From assembly GCF_027943255.1 (NCBI RefSeq), contig NC_072897.1, forward strand, positions 56,010,406 through 56,074,405: a DNA stretch of 64,000 nucleotides, read 5' to 3'. Below, one piece after another: positions 1-10,528 of the stretch. A model generated the notes under the pieces. It saw only the letters and a program-made list of their open reading frames with translations. It ran no database searches and had not been told where the DNA came from. The position numbers and the translations under genes are program-made. Each line of letters starts with the position of its first letter. Within the stretch, counting starts at the first letter, position 1. The stretch is from Anastrepha obliqua. Its lineage: Eukaryota > Arthropoda > Insecta > Diptera > Tephritidae.

Positions 1-16
1 CTATAAAGTTCATATT

Positions 17-205
17 TTATTCATCCTCAATGTTTTCAATTTCAACAAATGATATGAGTGGCTTATGATAGCTAAAATATGATACAAATGCTTTGGTTTC
101 GATGTTGTCAACATATCTTTGAAATACCGTGTCAATTGTTGTTTTTTTCTGTCGATATTCACGACACTTTTCTGCATTATTTTTCGGCATAATTGCGGTA
201 AACAT
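17..205 (-). pseudogene. Helentron-associated ORF remnant
   Basis: A 62-codon open frame contains NAEKCREYRQKK, a short basic segment of the kind seen at the N-terminus of insect Rep/helicase-type mobile-element proteins, joined directly to a C-terminal segment ending IENIEDE before the stop. The N-terminal segment recurs at 29940-30003 and the C-terminal segment at 57124-57257, but the two are adjacent only here. The joined version is therefore an internal deletion product or a short exon fusion. No catalytic Rep or helicase motif is present. The function cannot be given; the likely first ATG is at 190. Confidence 0.4.
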
Positions 206-424
206 TTAAAAATGAATATATTTACGAATATAAAAATACGGACGCAATATAGCACACGCGGTTGCTATTATGAGCGTCGTAGCGCGTATATTACACAGAC
301 GTACTAACATACACACAAACATTCGTAGGACACTTGGTTTGAATTTTTTATACATATGTATGTATGCTATACTATGGCCTAGCCTATGTACGTACATACA
401 TATTTGTGTTCTGAACTTCCAGCA
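206..424. repeat. Helentron-like upstream flank and microsatellite-rich DNA
   Basis: Positions 206-320 match 30015-30150 (upstream of the same ORF). The rest is ACATATGTATG-rich simple sequence with no credible coding potential. Confidence 0.5.
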
Positions 425-1603
425 AAACAATGCTTATTAATATACACATATGCATCTACATAGAACCGCACACACAGGCCACTCACTTTATTCCTGTAAA
501 TGCGTATGTCGTCCAAAGCTAAAATTCTATGCCTAGCGACTACAAGAACAAAATGCATTAATAGGCGCAGGCGTAGCGGCCATCATCCTAGTTGCCATAG
601 CGCTGAACAGTCGCGGCGGCGCCGAACAGTTTCAACTATTGTACTGTGCAACAAAAACTCATCATCAAAAAATTGATTTATAAATTCGAGCTCATAGTTC
701 TAAGAGCAAGTACTTTCATTCATAAAACGAGCCGCCCATATGCTAATTTTCTCGACAATTCGAAAATAGTCAATATTGGAATATTTCGCGTAGAATTATT
801 TGCCAATATTCAATTTTTGTCAAGTCGAGTGCCCGCGGCTTCCGTAAATATGTTTGCACCCATATATGTATGTAAATATATGTTTCTAAATGCTCGACAA
901 CCGCAGCTGCCTGTTCAAGGTTACTGAACATTAGGCCGGGTCGATTTGTGGGAAGGCAAAAAAATCGCCCATTGCTCTGTGAAAATCATATTCTAGGAAT
1001 CAGAATAAGAAATTTCGCCGAAGGAACCATACCTCTAAAACGATTTCTGATGTCCCCCAATATGGGTCGAACTTTTTAGTTTCTTTTCTATAACTCACAT
1101 TCATTCATTTACATATGTTCTGACTAAATAAATTTCTTAAGAGAAAAAATAGATAATATTATAAATAAATAAAAATAAAGAAAAAACATAGCCATTTAGC
1201 TGATTTTTTCATGTAAAGGCCAAAAATGGTGATATTTTGAAATTGGGGGACATCAGAACTCGTTTTAGAGGTATGGTTCCTTCGGCAAAGTTTCTTATTT
1301 TGATCCCTAGAATACGATTTTCATAGAGCAATGAGCGATTTTTAAATCGACCCGCCCTACTGTACATGCAATGCTGTGCCTATGAATGCGCGCTGGATTT
1401 CTTGAGAAATTTTACCGTATGTTTTGCAGTGGCGAGGCACATATGTACATACACACAACATATATACATATATCCGCATATATACATACATATATAAATT
1501 CACAAATTTAAATTTGCTTATGCCATCCTTCTGTGTGCCTGGTAATGAAGCATTTTCTATACATACACATATATACGTATATCTTTTTTCTTCTTCTTTT
1601 TGG
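425..1603 (+). repeat. Fragment of CAGAGAA-family non-autonomous transposon
   Basis: The segments flanking the MITE (425-931 and 1360-1560) match the interiors of the complete elements at 12751-14873 (13875-14560) and 16070-18332 (17010-18010), including the GCAGGCGTAGCGGCCATCAT core and the CCTGGTAATGA stretch. It has no terminal repeats of its own and no coding potential; short open frames here recur only because the repeat does. Confidence 0.65.
932..1359. mobile_element. hAT-like MITE with long terminal inverted repeats
   Basis: Ends are TAGGCCGGGTCGATTT and, inverted, TAGGGCGGGTCGATTT. The inverted similarity continues inward for roughly 125-140 bp with one 13-bp insertion. It is flanked by 8-bp direct repeats CTGAACAT (924-931) and CTGTACAT (1360-1367), one mismatch. 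Paralogous repeat copies (near 17785) show the unoccupied site CTGTACAT. 8-bp duplications with TAGGG-type ends point to hAT; a P-type element would also give 8 bp. The 428-bp element is non-coding. Confidence 0.75.
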
Positions 1604-1670
1604 TGTCGCTTTTTCGTTTCACTTTTTCTCAAATGACTCCCAACGATTCTAAAGAAGTTTTCACTTCAAA

Positions 1671-2185
1671 AACTTAATTTGTTTCCGTTTATTTATTAAA
1701 CTCCGCCACTACTCCGATGAACGGGAGGAACAAGACTCACTTAAAACTATTTACATTTGTGTTTTTATAGGGTAATTCAACATTGCATTTTCGTAATGGG
1801 AACCGAAATGCAATAAATGCGAATTTGACAATATTTGTTAAAATTTATTATTTTCTTAATTCTTCTTTAAGTCACTTTTTGAAACGGTTGCAATTCTCAG
1901 AATTAATTTTTTAATATTATTTAGTATTGCATTTACGGTATGGGAGCAACATATACATATTTTATTAATTCACTTAAGGTTCATATGTGTACATATTTGC
2001 TTACTTGCTAAAAATTGCTGATTATGTTTTTATAAAAAATTGTTTTTCTCTGGAAATTTTATGAATTGCGACATGTGTCGGAAATTGATATTTGGTTACT
2101 GCTATTGTCAATTTTATTTAAAAATTCTTCGAATTTATCAGGTACATTGTCTTTGAAATCAATGTAACTGTTTGTATATGTAACT
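1671..2185 (-). repeat. 3' LTR of copy A (low-coordinate end truncated)
   Basis: Matches the shared LTR 9968-10528. The U3 start is AGTTA (complement of 2181-2185), directly next to the purine tract. The LTR's other end lacks about 35 bp (the segment at 9968-10000), cut off where the Helentron-like element begins. Several small indels separate it from the shared LTR. Confidence 0.85.
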
Positions 2186-2197
2186 TCTCCCCCCTTT
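2186..2197 (-). promoter_or_regulatory. Polypurine tract of copy A
   Basis: Minus strand reads AAAGGGGGGAGA immediately before LTR start AGTTA, the primer site for plus-strand DNA synthesis. The same tract lies at 10529-10540 in copy B. Confidence 0.85.
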
Positions 2198-3470
2198 AGA
2201 ATTATTAGAATTCTCCTGAATTCTTTTATTTAGATTTGATTTAATATATTTTATTTTTTTCTCCAAATGACCATTATTAATATTACTGTTAAAATTAGAA
2301 AGAAGTTACACCCGTATATGATTTTTTATGAATTTTCAACTCAGATATATTTTTGAAATTTATTTTATTCTCCTCATCTATTTGTTCGAATGTAAGTTTT
2401 TCTGTAAAATTCTTTATATTGTCATATTGCAATCTCATAATATTTCCTTCGAATCTTTCAATCCAATTAGAGTAATAATAATCATTAATTTATATTGAAC
2501 AATTGTTAAATTGGATTGCGTAATTTCCGTTTAAAACAGTGTCATTCATGTTACATGTGTTGTTTACAAATAAATTGAATGCATTTTCAACTAGGACTGT
2601 GCAGTGTTATAATTTCTAACTTGATACTAATTTACAATTTTTCATTATTATACAATGAGGGCTGCGTTTTATTTGTCTGAAATTTTTATTTTCTTCAAAT
2701 TTCATAATTTTATCTTTATAAGTAAAAACTTTCTCTATTTCTGCTTCTATTTCTTTTTGATACTTATTTGGTAGTGGTACAATTTTTCTTATTTTTATTT
2801 GTATGAATGATTTTGGAATCTTAATGCTTAGTATTAAATAGGTATTATTAAAAGTTCCTATTCCTAGCTGTAAACATTTTAATTTATTGAAATCAATGTT
2901 ATAATTAGTAATTTCCTGATTTGTTAGAATATTTGGGTGAACTAGACTATATTTGGCAACGACTACATTGTCTTGGATTTGTTCTATTTCACTTTTTATT
3001 AACTGAATTTTTGTCATCTGTTGTAAGTACATATGTTGTTGATATTCTTCGTCTTTGAATTTATTTATACTATTAAGTCCTTTTTCAATTTCCTTCCTAT
3101 CATCTTGTACAATATTTCTTATTTGTTTCATTGCCAAATTAAAATGTTCATTTATGTGTATTTGTTGATTCAACATTTCATCCGTCTGTGTTAAATGTTT
3201 TCGAATTGTATGTCTGTCCTCATCGTCCATTGTGCCAAATGTCCATTTTGCTACAGTACCTATTGCGTTTACAAGTCCTCTCTTATGTCTTTTTTCTATT
3301 GGCATTAATGTCATTAACTTATTTCTCGCTTCTAATAATTCTGTTTGTAATACATTTTTGTTAATTGTCTTTACTTGTATAATATTTTCTGTCATTTCGT
3401 TACTAATATCTTCTATTTGTTTAACATCAATTATATGGAGTACTATATCACTGTCCTTAACTATGTCCTG
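2198..3470 (-). pseudogene. env: Errantivirus env copy A, main part
   Basis: Envelope glycoprotein of the errantivirus/baculovirus-F type, which would act as a membrane fusion protein. The visible open segment (2616-3395) contains the furin-type site RHKR followed by the fusion-peptide-like GLVNAIGTVAKW and a heptad-rich region. It ends at an in-frame stop at 2616; two more in-frame stops follow before the transmembrane part, and the tail near 2200-2330 has frameshifting indels relative to copy B. Position 3470 is the Harbinger insertion point; the env N-terminus continues at 5149. Identical stops occur in copy B, so the gene was dead before the copies separated. Confidence 0.85.
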
Positions 3471-5148
3471 TGGTGCGATTCACATTTTATCGATATTCGC
3501 TTTGTTATCTTTCCTTAACCACAATTTTTACGATTTTGCTATTCAGTAACCCATTTCATTAGGAAAATCGACAAGACAAAATCAGCTGTTTGGTTACGAT
3601 GTCGATTATCGCAATCTAAACGACAATAATTTTGGTGTTGTTAAATCAAACGATAAAGAAGAATTAGTGATTTTAATCAAAACTGTGAAATTATATGCTC
3701 AAAAACTTATTTAAAAAGCGCGAGTATGTCCTTTGAGTATTTGGCTTATGATTGGCGTTAGATTGTTGAATGCTTCCGCGGTAGTGCTTAAACCATTCCC
3801 CAATACGGCTATTGCCTCCGCCATCATTTTATTCGTCTGGGCACTTGCAGAGCTGCTTTCGGCTAAGATCTATTAAAAAATAGCAAAAACAATTAATAAA
3901 ATGCCACTTTTATGTGTTGAAAATAAATTACCTTTAAAGCATCTGCTTGTTGTTTCGCGACTTCTACGGCTTCTACACTCGACTGGGCTAGCATCTATTA
4001 AAAAACAATCACCAATGGACAAATAGGTATAAAAAAATTATTTTACATAAAGTTCAAAAGAAATTACCTTTAGTGCATCTGCCTGTTTTTCTGCTATTTC
4101 CAAAAATTTCTTTCGAGCATCACCGTCTTCTTCCATGCGCTTTCTTTTCAAGTTCGCCCGTGGTGTTCTCCTGTCTGAGATGTGCGAATTACCTGACCTC
4201 AGCGTGAAACTTTCTGCAAGTGGCGTCCGTAAAGGCGACGGGGCTTTCGAAATCATGCTTTCATCTTCCACTTCTATACCCATTTGGATTACCTAAAAAT
4301 TTACACACCAGTAAGTTACACTTTAAAACATACACTTCATGCAATGTACCTCCTCTAGTGGAATATTTTCAGCTGTTGAATCGTGCCCATTCATATATTC
4401 TTCCCCTATAAGAGCAGACACCCGCCTCTCGAATTCCGTTAGGGGCTCCTCACTGATAGGCCTGTTTCCAGTTAAAGCTGGTTGCCTTCGCCGATTTCGT
4501 GCTTTGATGCTGGTGCGGCTTTTTAAGTCCCGCCATACCTTTTTAGGGAAATGATTAACATCTCTCCACTTTTAAGTAATAACACAATATTTTCTTACCG
4601 TGTGCCATTGATTGGCTGTCTTCACTGCTCCACCCAGACTATTTAACTTTGTTGCTAGCTCGCTCCACTTTTTGTCGCATTCGAACTTACCATGGAGGCT
4701 GTGGAACCTAGATCCTGCTAGACACGGGACTTCCATTAGGTAGTCAAGCATACGATTTAGCTGCTCGGGTGTGGCACGGCTTCTTTTAGTAGCTGTCGAT
4801 GTCATCCTAAAGCAATATACAAAAAGTATTAATAAAAGAATAAATTCAAATAAACAGTTATTTTATTGTACTTACTTTATGCAAATATAATTGGTAAAAA
4901 ACACTTAAAATTGAATCTAACAGCTTGGCTAGTATGTTTCTTTGTTCTTTTTCTTCGTGTTAGTCGCTCATTTTGACATTTAATTTTACAAAGATGCCAC
5001 TCTCTATCAGTTTGAATAAATAGAAGAAAACAGCTGTTCAGTGTTAGTTAACATAAGTTGGTGAATAGCACAATCGACAGTGCCATCGACATATACTGTC
5101 GACAAAACAAACAATTGTCGAATCGATAAGAGTTAGTGAATCGCACTA
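3471..5148 (-). mobile_element. PIF/Harbinger-type element carrying only the Myb-like gene
   Basis: Terminal repeats TGGTGCGATTCAC and, inverted, TAGTGCGATTCAC; flanked by the 3-bp duplication CTG (3468-3470, 5149-5151). The empty site is visible in copy B env near 19494. 3-bp duplications plus a Myb-like companion gene are typical of PIF/Harbinger. There is no transposase in its 1678 bp, so it needs transposase from elsewhere. It lies inside env copy A. Confidence 0.85.
3711..4805 (-). CDS. Harbinger Myb/SANT-like DNA-binding protein (zeste-like), five exons
   Basis: Five exons on the minus strand: 4599-4805, 4350-4538, 4068-4292, 3932-3994 and 3711-3869, each a multiple of three, all with GT-AG introns of 50-80 bp, giving about 280 residues with no stop. 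Exons 1-2 form a Myb/SANT-like domain (ATPEQLNRMLDYLM...ANQWHTVWRDLKSRT), the split lying inside the last helix. Exons 3-5 give a basic KRKRMEEDGDARKKF stretch and an Ala/Glu-rich helical tail. In PIF/Harbinger elements such proteins help the transposase bind termini and enter the nucleus. The partner transposase is absent. The start is the first ATG (4805). Annotated host homologues are often called 'regulatory protein zeste'. Confidence 0.8.
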
Positions 5149-5270
5149 CTGGTCTCTTATTTGTATGTCAACAAATCCTGTTTGGTCCGTTAGTTCCGTT
5201 AAAATTATCGTGGTGACACTATGTCCTATCCATATCAGTACTAACATCATAGTTAGTATCTGCAAATTTG
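5149..5270 (-). pseudogene. env: Errantivirus env copy A, N-terminal part
   Basis: Continuation of env beyond the Harbinger insertion. It aligns with 19490-19605 of copy B, which encodes the hydrophobic N-terminal signal peptide region. It overlaps the end of pol, as usual in this group. Confidence 0.75.
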
Positions 5271-6060
5271 AATGGTCTTTTAATGTTGTTAGGATGAATG
5301 TTTTCTAATTTTTCCTTCTTATACTTTGGTTGTTCTTTGTGCCTAACCGCTTTATAGTTCTTTATGAATCCTTCTGTTCTATCTTCTTTATAGTCTTCCC
5401 TGGTTTTATTTAGATTGCTTATAATTTTATGCTTCTTTGCTTCTAAATTGCTTTTTATTATTTCCGGATCTACTTTATTGCCATGTACTGCGTTTGGTGT
5501 ACATTTTATTGTTGAATGGAATCTATCATTGTAATTTCGTATGGCTTTCTGTATAAAGTGTTTAATTGATAAACCTTTTTCTAATTTATATAAAATTCTA
5601 AATTTTTCCGCGATCGTGTTGTGAAACCTTTCAATATTGTTAGGTGAAGCTCTACATTTTCAGTGTCCAAAAATTCTCTTATTCTCGCGCCTTAAATTCG
5701 TTATCTGCAATTATTTTCCTTGGTTTCCTTAATTTAGCAAAATGTTCTTCTAACTGTTCAACAATGGTAATATGATTTCTATCATTCAAGAGCACGCTGC
5801 TCCGAACTTTGAGAATTTTTCTATAACTGTTAAAAAGTGGTTTCCCTTCATGACATACGTATCTATGTGTATAATTTCATTTTTTTACTGGCGTTTCTGA
5901 GAAATTTAATTTCTGTTTTATGGGTTTCCTATCGTACTTGTCTTCTTGGCAAATTTCACACTGTCTTAATGTCTTGTGCTCTTTTTGTACACTTAGTGAA
6001 TTGAAGTTTGTTGTCATTCGAATACATACTAATCAGTTTTCCTTGTACTATGTTATAGCT
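5250..6060 (-). pseudogene. pol: Errantivirus pol copy A: integrase region, decayed
   Basis: Aligns with the integrase of copy B (19562-20265 and 22578-22930) but has many frameshifts and stops, a deletion around the catalytic Glu segment, and loss of about 150 bp that in copy B (22647-22795) encodes part of the zinc-binding N-terminal domain. A residual CEICQ...KYDRKP motif is readable near 5930. Cannot encode an active integrase. Confidence 0.7.
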
Positions 6061-6851
6061 GTGGTCGGTAGTTTCGAAAATATTCCAATTTTTCCTTTCA
6101 AAATATATCTCCTGAAAATTTCTCCCATTTGCTCAAAATCACACTCTGCAATAAAAATTATCCTTTTTCCGTGTATCTCTCTAAACTCTTCTGTTTTATT
6201 ATTTGTAAGTATAATCTGAGTTATATATTTGTCCACTATCTCTTCCTTAATCGCAAAATGATCACCTAAATTCTCCTCTGTTGAATGTACTGTTGCCATG
6301 TTCACTTTTTCTTCCTCCCCATCGAGCGAAATTAAGTTTATGCTATTGGAACTGTCACCATCTTCATATTTCAAAATATTATCTCCACTTTTTTCTATTC
6401 TACTGAGAATATCCGCTACTTTGTTTTCTCTACCTTTTATATAGTCTACTTCGAAATCGTACTCTACTAGTTTGAGTATCCATCGTTGGTGTCTTCGCGA
6501 TATATCCTTTCCTTTGTATTTTGTGCATAAAAACTTAATGGGTTGATGATCAGTAAGAATTTTAAATTTCTTACCATACAAATATGGTCTCAGGTAATTT
6601 ACACTCCACAAAATTGCTGAAAATTCTTTGGCTGTTGCTGAATAATTTCTATCGTGATTGTTTAATGTTCTGAATGCGAAGCAAATCGGGTGTCCTTCTT
6701 GTGAAAGGACAGCACCAATTGCATAATTGGATGCATCCGTAGTTAATGCGAACTGTCTATCAAAATTGGGATACCTTAGTATTGGATGAAAACTAATCAG
6801 TTGTTTTAACTTTTCAAACGCTTCGACATAGGTAGGGTCTTTTGAATTCAC
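6048..6851 (-). pseudogene. pol: Errantivirus pol copy A: RNase H and linker, open segment
   Basis: An open 267-codon stretch holds the retroviral RNase H domain of pol: TTDASNYAIGAVL near its start (first catalytic Asp), YSATAKEFSAILW, and LTDHQPIKFLC, then HQRWILKLVEYDFEVDYIKG and ENKVADILSR before the integrase linker. Copy B has lost the first two-thirds of this domain. The frame is separated from RT (6995-7447) by frameshifts, so it is one piece of a broken gene. Confidence 0.85.
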
Positions 6852-6994
6852 TTTTACGCCTTTTTTAAATATTTTGTCCTCGGTTGGGCCACCTTGGCGT
6901 AGTCTTTTACAAACTTTCTATAGTATCTTGTAAGACCCAAAAAGCTTTTGATCTGTTTTTCTGTTCGGTGGTTTATCTAATTCTTGAATTACCT

Positions 6995-7447
6995 TTATTT
7001 TATTTGATTGGGCTTTAGTCCTTCACTTGTCAAAATATGACCTAGAAATTTTGTCTCTTTTTTTAAAAAAGTACATTTATCTACCTGTATTTTTAAATTA
7101 GCTTTCTCTAACACGGTAAAAATATCCTTGATTGCTTTAATGTGTTCTTTTAGTGACGTACTGAATATTAATATATCATCAAGATATATCACGCAGGTTT
7201 TATTTATAAAATCTCTTAAGGTCTCATTCATTAATCTCTGAAATGTTGCTGGAGCATTTTTTAGTCCGAAAGGCATTCTTATAAATTCGTACAACCCATG
7301 TGGCGTCACGAATGCTGTTTTTCCCCTGTCTTTTTCTTCTATTAAAATTTGATGATATCCCTTAGCTAGATCTAGGGTTGTGAAGTATTGTGCTCTTCCT
7401 AGCTTGTCCAGAATTGAGTCGATGTTTTGGTAGTGGAAATTTATCAT
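6995..7447 (-). pseudogene. pol: Errantivirus pol copy A: reverse transcriptase core, open segment
   Basis: A 150-codon open stretch holds the palm of the [15 protein letters not shown] (first catalytic Asp), [16 protein letters not shown], and YLDDILIFS with the catalytic Asp pair, then the thumb-proximal [15 protein letters not shown]. The upstream fingers (7450-7600) and the connection downstream are frameshifted. Copy B lacks this whole region through an internal deletion. Confidence 0.88.
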
Positions 7448-7604
7448 CTATTGTTATTTCATTTAATTTCCTGTAATCCACTACTATACTGTACTTTTTT
7501 CTCCTGAATTATCTAACTTCTTTGGTACAACTATTAATGGGCTCGCATATCGAGAGCAGCTCTTCCTAATTATTCTCTGCTCCTCCATTTCTTTAATTTG
7601 TCGT

Positions 7605-8093
7605 CTAACCTCTACTTCGTGTTGTGGTGGATAGCGATATAGCATTCAATTGAATTCTGTCCCAGTCAATGTCTGATCCTTCCAGTGTGTAAACTTGAAT
7701 GTTTTTATATGGGTTTACTGTAAAATTTGTTATTCTATTATTAAAGAATATGTGACCATCCTCTAGATTTATTACTGTTTTAAAGCAGTTCATTAAATCA
7801 ATGCCTATGAAAAATTTGTATTTTCGTCCTTTCAATTTTGTCGCTTTCTACCTGATTTTCGCAATTTCATTTACGTTAAATTCTTTAGGTGCGTCTGTTA
7901 GCACTTCATATCTTATTATATCCTTTCTATTTATTGTACTGATTTCAATTGGTTTTGTAAGTAATATTTTCTTAAATTCTTTCACATCATTGTCTATTAA
8001 ACTTATGTTTGCACCGGTATCTATTAGTGAATTATATTCTTTATTATTAATTGTTAACTTTACGTGGAGTAAGTAGTCTGAGGTTGTTCCCAA
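7605..8093 (-). pseudogene. pol: Errantivirus pol copy A: aspartic protease region
   Basis: Two open pieces (7848-8093 and 7605-7835) match the continuous copy B frame 23249-23818. The protease motif LIDTGANISLIDND is present near the start, so the active-site Asp is kept. A stop at 7845 and a frameshift near 7640 break the gene. Overlaps the end of gag by about 45 bp in another frame, consistent with frameshift expression of pol. Confidence 0.8.
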
Positions 8094-9680
8094 AAAAAAG
8101 ATTTTGATTATTTGGGGTTTGTTTAAATTGACCTCCGTCGCATTTACATTCTTTTAGTTCAGAATATTCTATTATTTCAATTAACTTATAGTTTTGTACA
8201 TCATTTCTGGATTCCATGGGTGCGTTTAGATCTTGCCTAGGTTGCTCCAAGCGATTTTGGCTGAAACATGGCCTAGGGTGTCCTACCTGCCCGACCCTCT
8301 GGATATTGTGTATACCATAACGTTCTACGTTGGACGTTGGACGTTGATAATCCATGGGTTCGTTTAGGTTTTGCCTAGGTTGATTCCATCTATTTTGGTT
8401 GAAATTTGGCCTAGGGTATCGCACCTGCCCGAAATGCTGGAAGTTGTCTGATGGGTTATTATCCGTACTATTTTGAATTCTAAATCGTCCTGAATTATTA
8501 TAATTATCATTATTATTAATATTATTATTATTTCGTGCCTGCCCAGTATTCTGTCTAAAATAACTTTGTCCTACATAATTTCGTTGATAGTATCCCTGGT
8601 TGTTATTGTTATTCTGGTTGTTAAATGTATTCTTGTTTTGAGGTCGATTTTGCCTAAATGTCCTGTCGTCATTAGTCTTAAATTTCCTATATTTTGGCCT
8701 AATGCATGTATTTTCGAATCTCTTGTTGGTCAATATTTTTAAGATATCATTGATATTTCGTTCTTCGTAGATTTTATCTAATAGAGTCCCTTGTGTCATT
8801 TCTTTAACTGTGTTTACAAGTAAACTATCTATGTTCGACAAATATAATATAATAATATATAATAATATACCGTTAGTTCATCTGACTTATATTTAATGTT
8901 TTGCACTTCAATTACTAACTCACTCACCGAATTCACCTTTAAATTGGCTATAATTCTGTATAGTTGATGTGGTTCTACGCTTGGCCTATACCTAAGTTTT
9001 AACGTCTCCTTGATCTGTTGCCAGTTGTCCGGGTTGGGAATGTTTATGATGATTTCCTTCGCCTGCCCCTGGACGATTTTGTAAAATATTGTTCTTGTGG
9101 CTTCCTTCTTAATATTTTCATCTTGTATAGTTGATAGGCGGCCGCCGTAGCCGAATGGGTTGGTGCGTGATTACCATTCGGAATTCACAGAGAGGTCGTT
9201 AGTTCGAATCTCGGTGAAAGCAAAATTAATAAAAACATTTTTCTAATAGCGGTCGCCCCTCGGCAGGCAATGGCAAACCTCCGAGTGTATTTCTGCCATG
9301 AAAAAGCTCCTCATAAAAATATCTGCCGTTCGGAATCGGCTTGAAACTGTAGGTCCCTCCATTTGTGGAACAACATCAAGACGCACACCACAAATAGGAG
9401 GAGGAGCTCGGCCAAACACCTAACAGAAGTGTACGCGCCAATTATTTATTTTTTTTTATAGTTGATAGGCAGTTGGCAAGTGATTTATTGCCTTCAAAAT
9501 GTTGTTTCTTGTACTGTTGTCCTGTATATGGTGTTGTTCCAGGTTCTGCTGTTGTTGCTGAAACTGGTGTGTTTGTTGTTGTAGGTCTAAGTATGCTTGG
9601 CGTAAGCGTTCTAATATTTGATCCTTTCTGGCCACCTCTTCGGCCCCGCTTACGGATGCAATGTGAGCCTGTTCTTCCAT
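8047..9680 (-). pseudogene. gag: Errantivirus gag copy A, interrupted by a SINE
   Basis: Start MEEQAHIASVSG at 9680 with a Gln-rich stretch; the capsid-like middle part is split by the SINE at 9140-9456. The open C-terminal part is 8047-8841, rich in Asn/Gln/Arg with repeated NQPRQ-type motifs for nucleic-acid binding and no clear CCHC knuckle. A decayed AT-rich stretch near 8840-8870 breaks the frame relative to copy B. Confidence 0.82.
9140..9456 (+). mobile_element. tRNA-derived SINE in gag copy A
   Basis: The head has pol III boxes: TAGCCGAATGGGT (A-like) and AGTTCGAATCTC (B-like) about 45 bp apart, then a conserved body shared with 60955-61281 and a 3' T-rich end. Flanked by a 14-bp duplication TATAGTTGATAGGC (9126-9139, 9457-9470), giving exact borders. 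Non-coding; needs LINE machinery in trans. Its absence from copy B shows it landed after the copies separated. Confidence 0.9.
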
Positions 9681-9739
9681 TCTTCTCCGTTTGTCAAAGG
9701 ATTGTTGCCTCTTGGAATATAGTTTTGAGAAAAAAAATA

Positions 9740-9947
9740 TAGTGGTGTCTATTTGTTGTAAATATTCACTGCACTATAACAATTTCTTTTTTTTATTTTA
9801 GTGGTGTTCAAGTAGCATAAATGTTCACTGCACTATATTATTATTTTCTGTTTTAGTGGTGTTCAAGTAGCATAAATGTTCACTGCACTATTTTTTCTAT
9901 TTTAGTTAACGTATTGTTCGTATCACTGGATCCTTCTTCACTCGTCA
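9740..9947 (-). repeat. Errantivirus leader with tandem repeats, copy A
   Basis: Untranslated leader between PBS and gag. It contains three copies of a unit with GTTCACTGCACTAT and GTGGTGTTCAAGTAGC, also found in copy B (29015-29145). Such leaders may carry packaging or enhancer function; that is inference. Confidence 0.7.
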
Positions 9948-9967
9948 GGATCCTACCGACTGCGCCA
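9948..9967 (-). promoter_or_regulatory. Primer binding site (tRNA-Ser type), copy A
   Basis: The minus strand reads TGGCGCAGTCGGTAGGATCC next to the LTR end, the tRNA-Ser-type site used by 17.6/297-group elements. Confidence 0.85.
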
Positions 9968-10528
9968 TTTACGTTTTTGCCGTTAACTCGACTTAAGAAA
10001 AAACTAAATTTGTGTCCTTCTTTATATTGTTTATTTATTAAACTCAGCAACTACTCCGATGAACGGGAGGAACAAGACTGACTTAAAACTATTTACATTT
10101 GTGTTTTTATAGGGTAATTCAACATTGCATTTTCGTAATGGGAACCGAAATGCAATAAATGCGAAATTGACAATATTTGTTAAAATTTATTATTTTCTTA
10201 AATTAATTTTTTAATATTATTTAGTATTGCATTTACGGTAGATTTTATTATTTCACTTAAGGTTCACTCAAAGCTTACTTATGTGTACATATTTGCTTAC
10301 TCGGTATATTTTACAATTCGGTTTTTCTTACTTGCTAAGTTACATTGGTTTAATAAAATTGCTGATTATGTTTTAATAAAAATGTTTATTCTCTGGAAAT
10401 TTTATGAATTGCGACATGTGTCGGAAATTGATATTTGGTTACTGCTATTGTCAATTTTATTTAAAAATTCTTCGAATTTATCAGTTACATTGTCTTTGAA
10501 ATCAATGTAACTGTTTGTATATCTAACT
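9968..10528 (-). repeat. Shared LTR between copies A and B
   Basis: A 561-bp LTR that starts AGTTAGATA after the purine tract of copy B (10529-10540) and ends at the PBS of copy A. It therefore serves as 3' LTR of B and 5' LTR of A. The last 42 codons of env B read into its U3 (stop at 10402). Matches 1671-2185 and 29323-29421. Confidence 0.85.

Larger units (their letters stand above)
1..1670 (-). mobile_element. Helentron-like rolling-circle element, left part outside window
   Basis: Positions 1-113 match 57124-57257, and 1604-1670 match 59128-59190, so the same two ends bracket both blocks. On the minus strand the 5' end carries GAAGTGAAAACTTC. In the better copy the 3' end has GAAGTGAAACC (inverted) followed by the hairpin GTCTAACCGTTAGAC. 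Subterminal inverted repeats plus a 3' hairpin with no target duplication fit Helentrons (Helitron2); assignment to that group is inference. The right end abuts a truncated errantivirus LTR at 1671, so the element seems to sit in that LTR. The interior is filled by a CAGAGAA-family fragment and a MITE. Confidence 0.45.
1671..9967 (-). mobile_element. Errantivirus (gypsy-group LTR retrotransposon) copy A
   Basis: Minus-strand order gag (9680 to 8047), pol with protease, RT, RNase H and integrase (8093 to about 5250), and env (about 5250 to 2198), followed by a purine tract and the 3' LTR. Its 5' LTR is the shared LTR 9968-10528, with the PBS at 9948-9967. The gag-pol-env layout with a furin-type site and fusion peptide in env marks an insect errantivirus (297/17.6/yoyo-like group). 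Every gene is broken by frameshifts or stops, and a Harbinger and a SINE are inserted. Not autonomous. Confidence 0.9.

Noticed and set aside
4038..4805. A host zeste-like gene
   Set aside because: Inverted ends, a CTG duplication and the empty site in the other env copy show it belongs to a Harbinger element.
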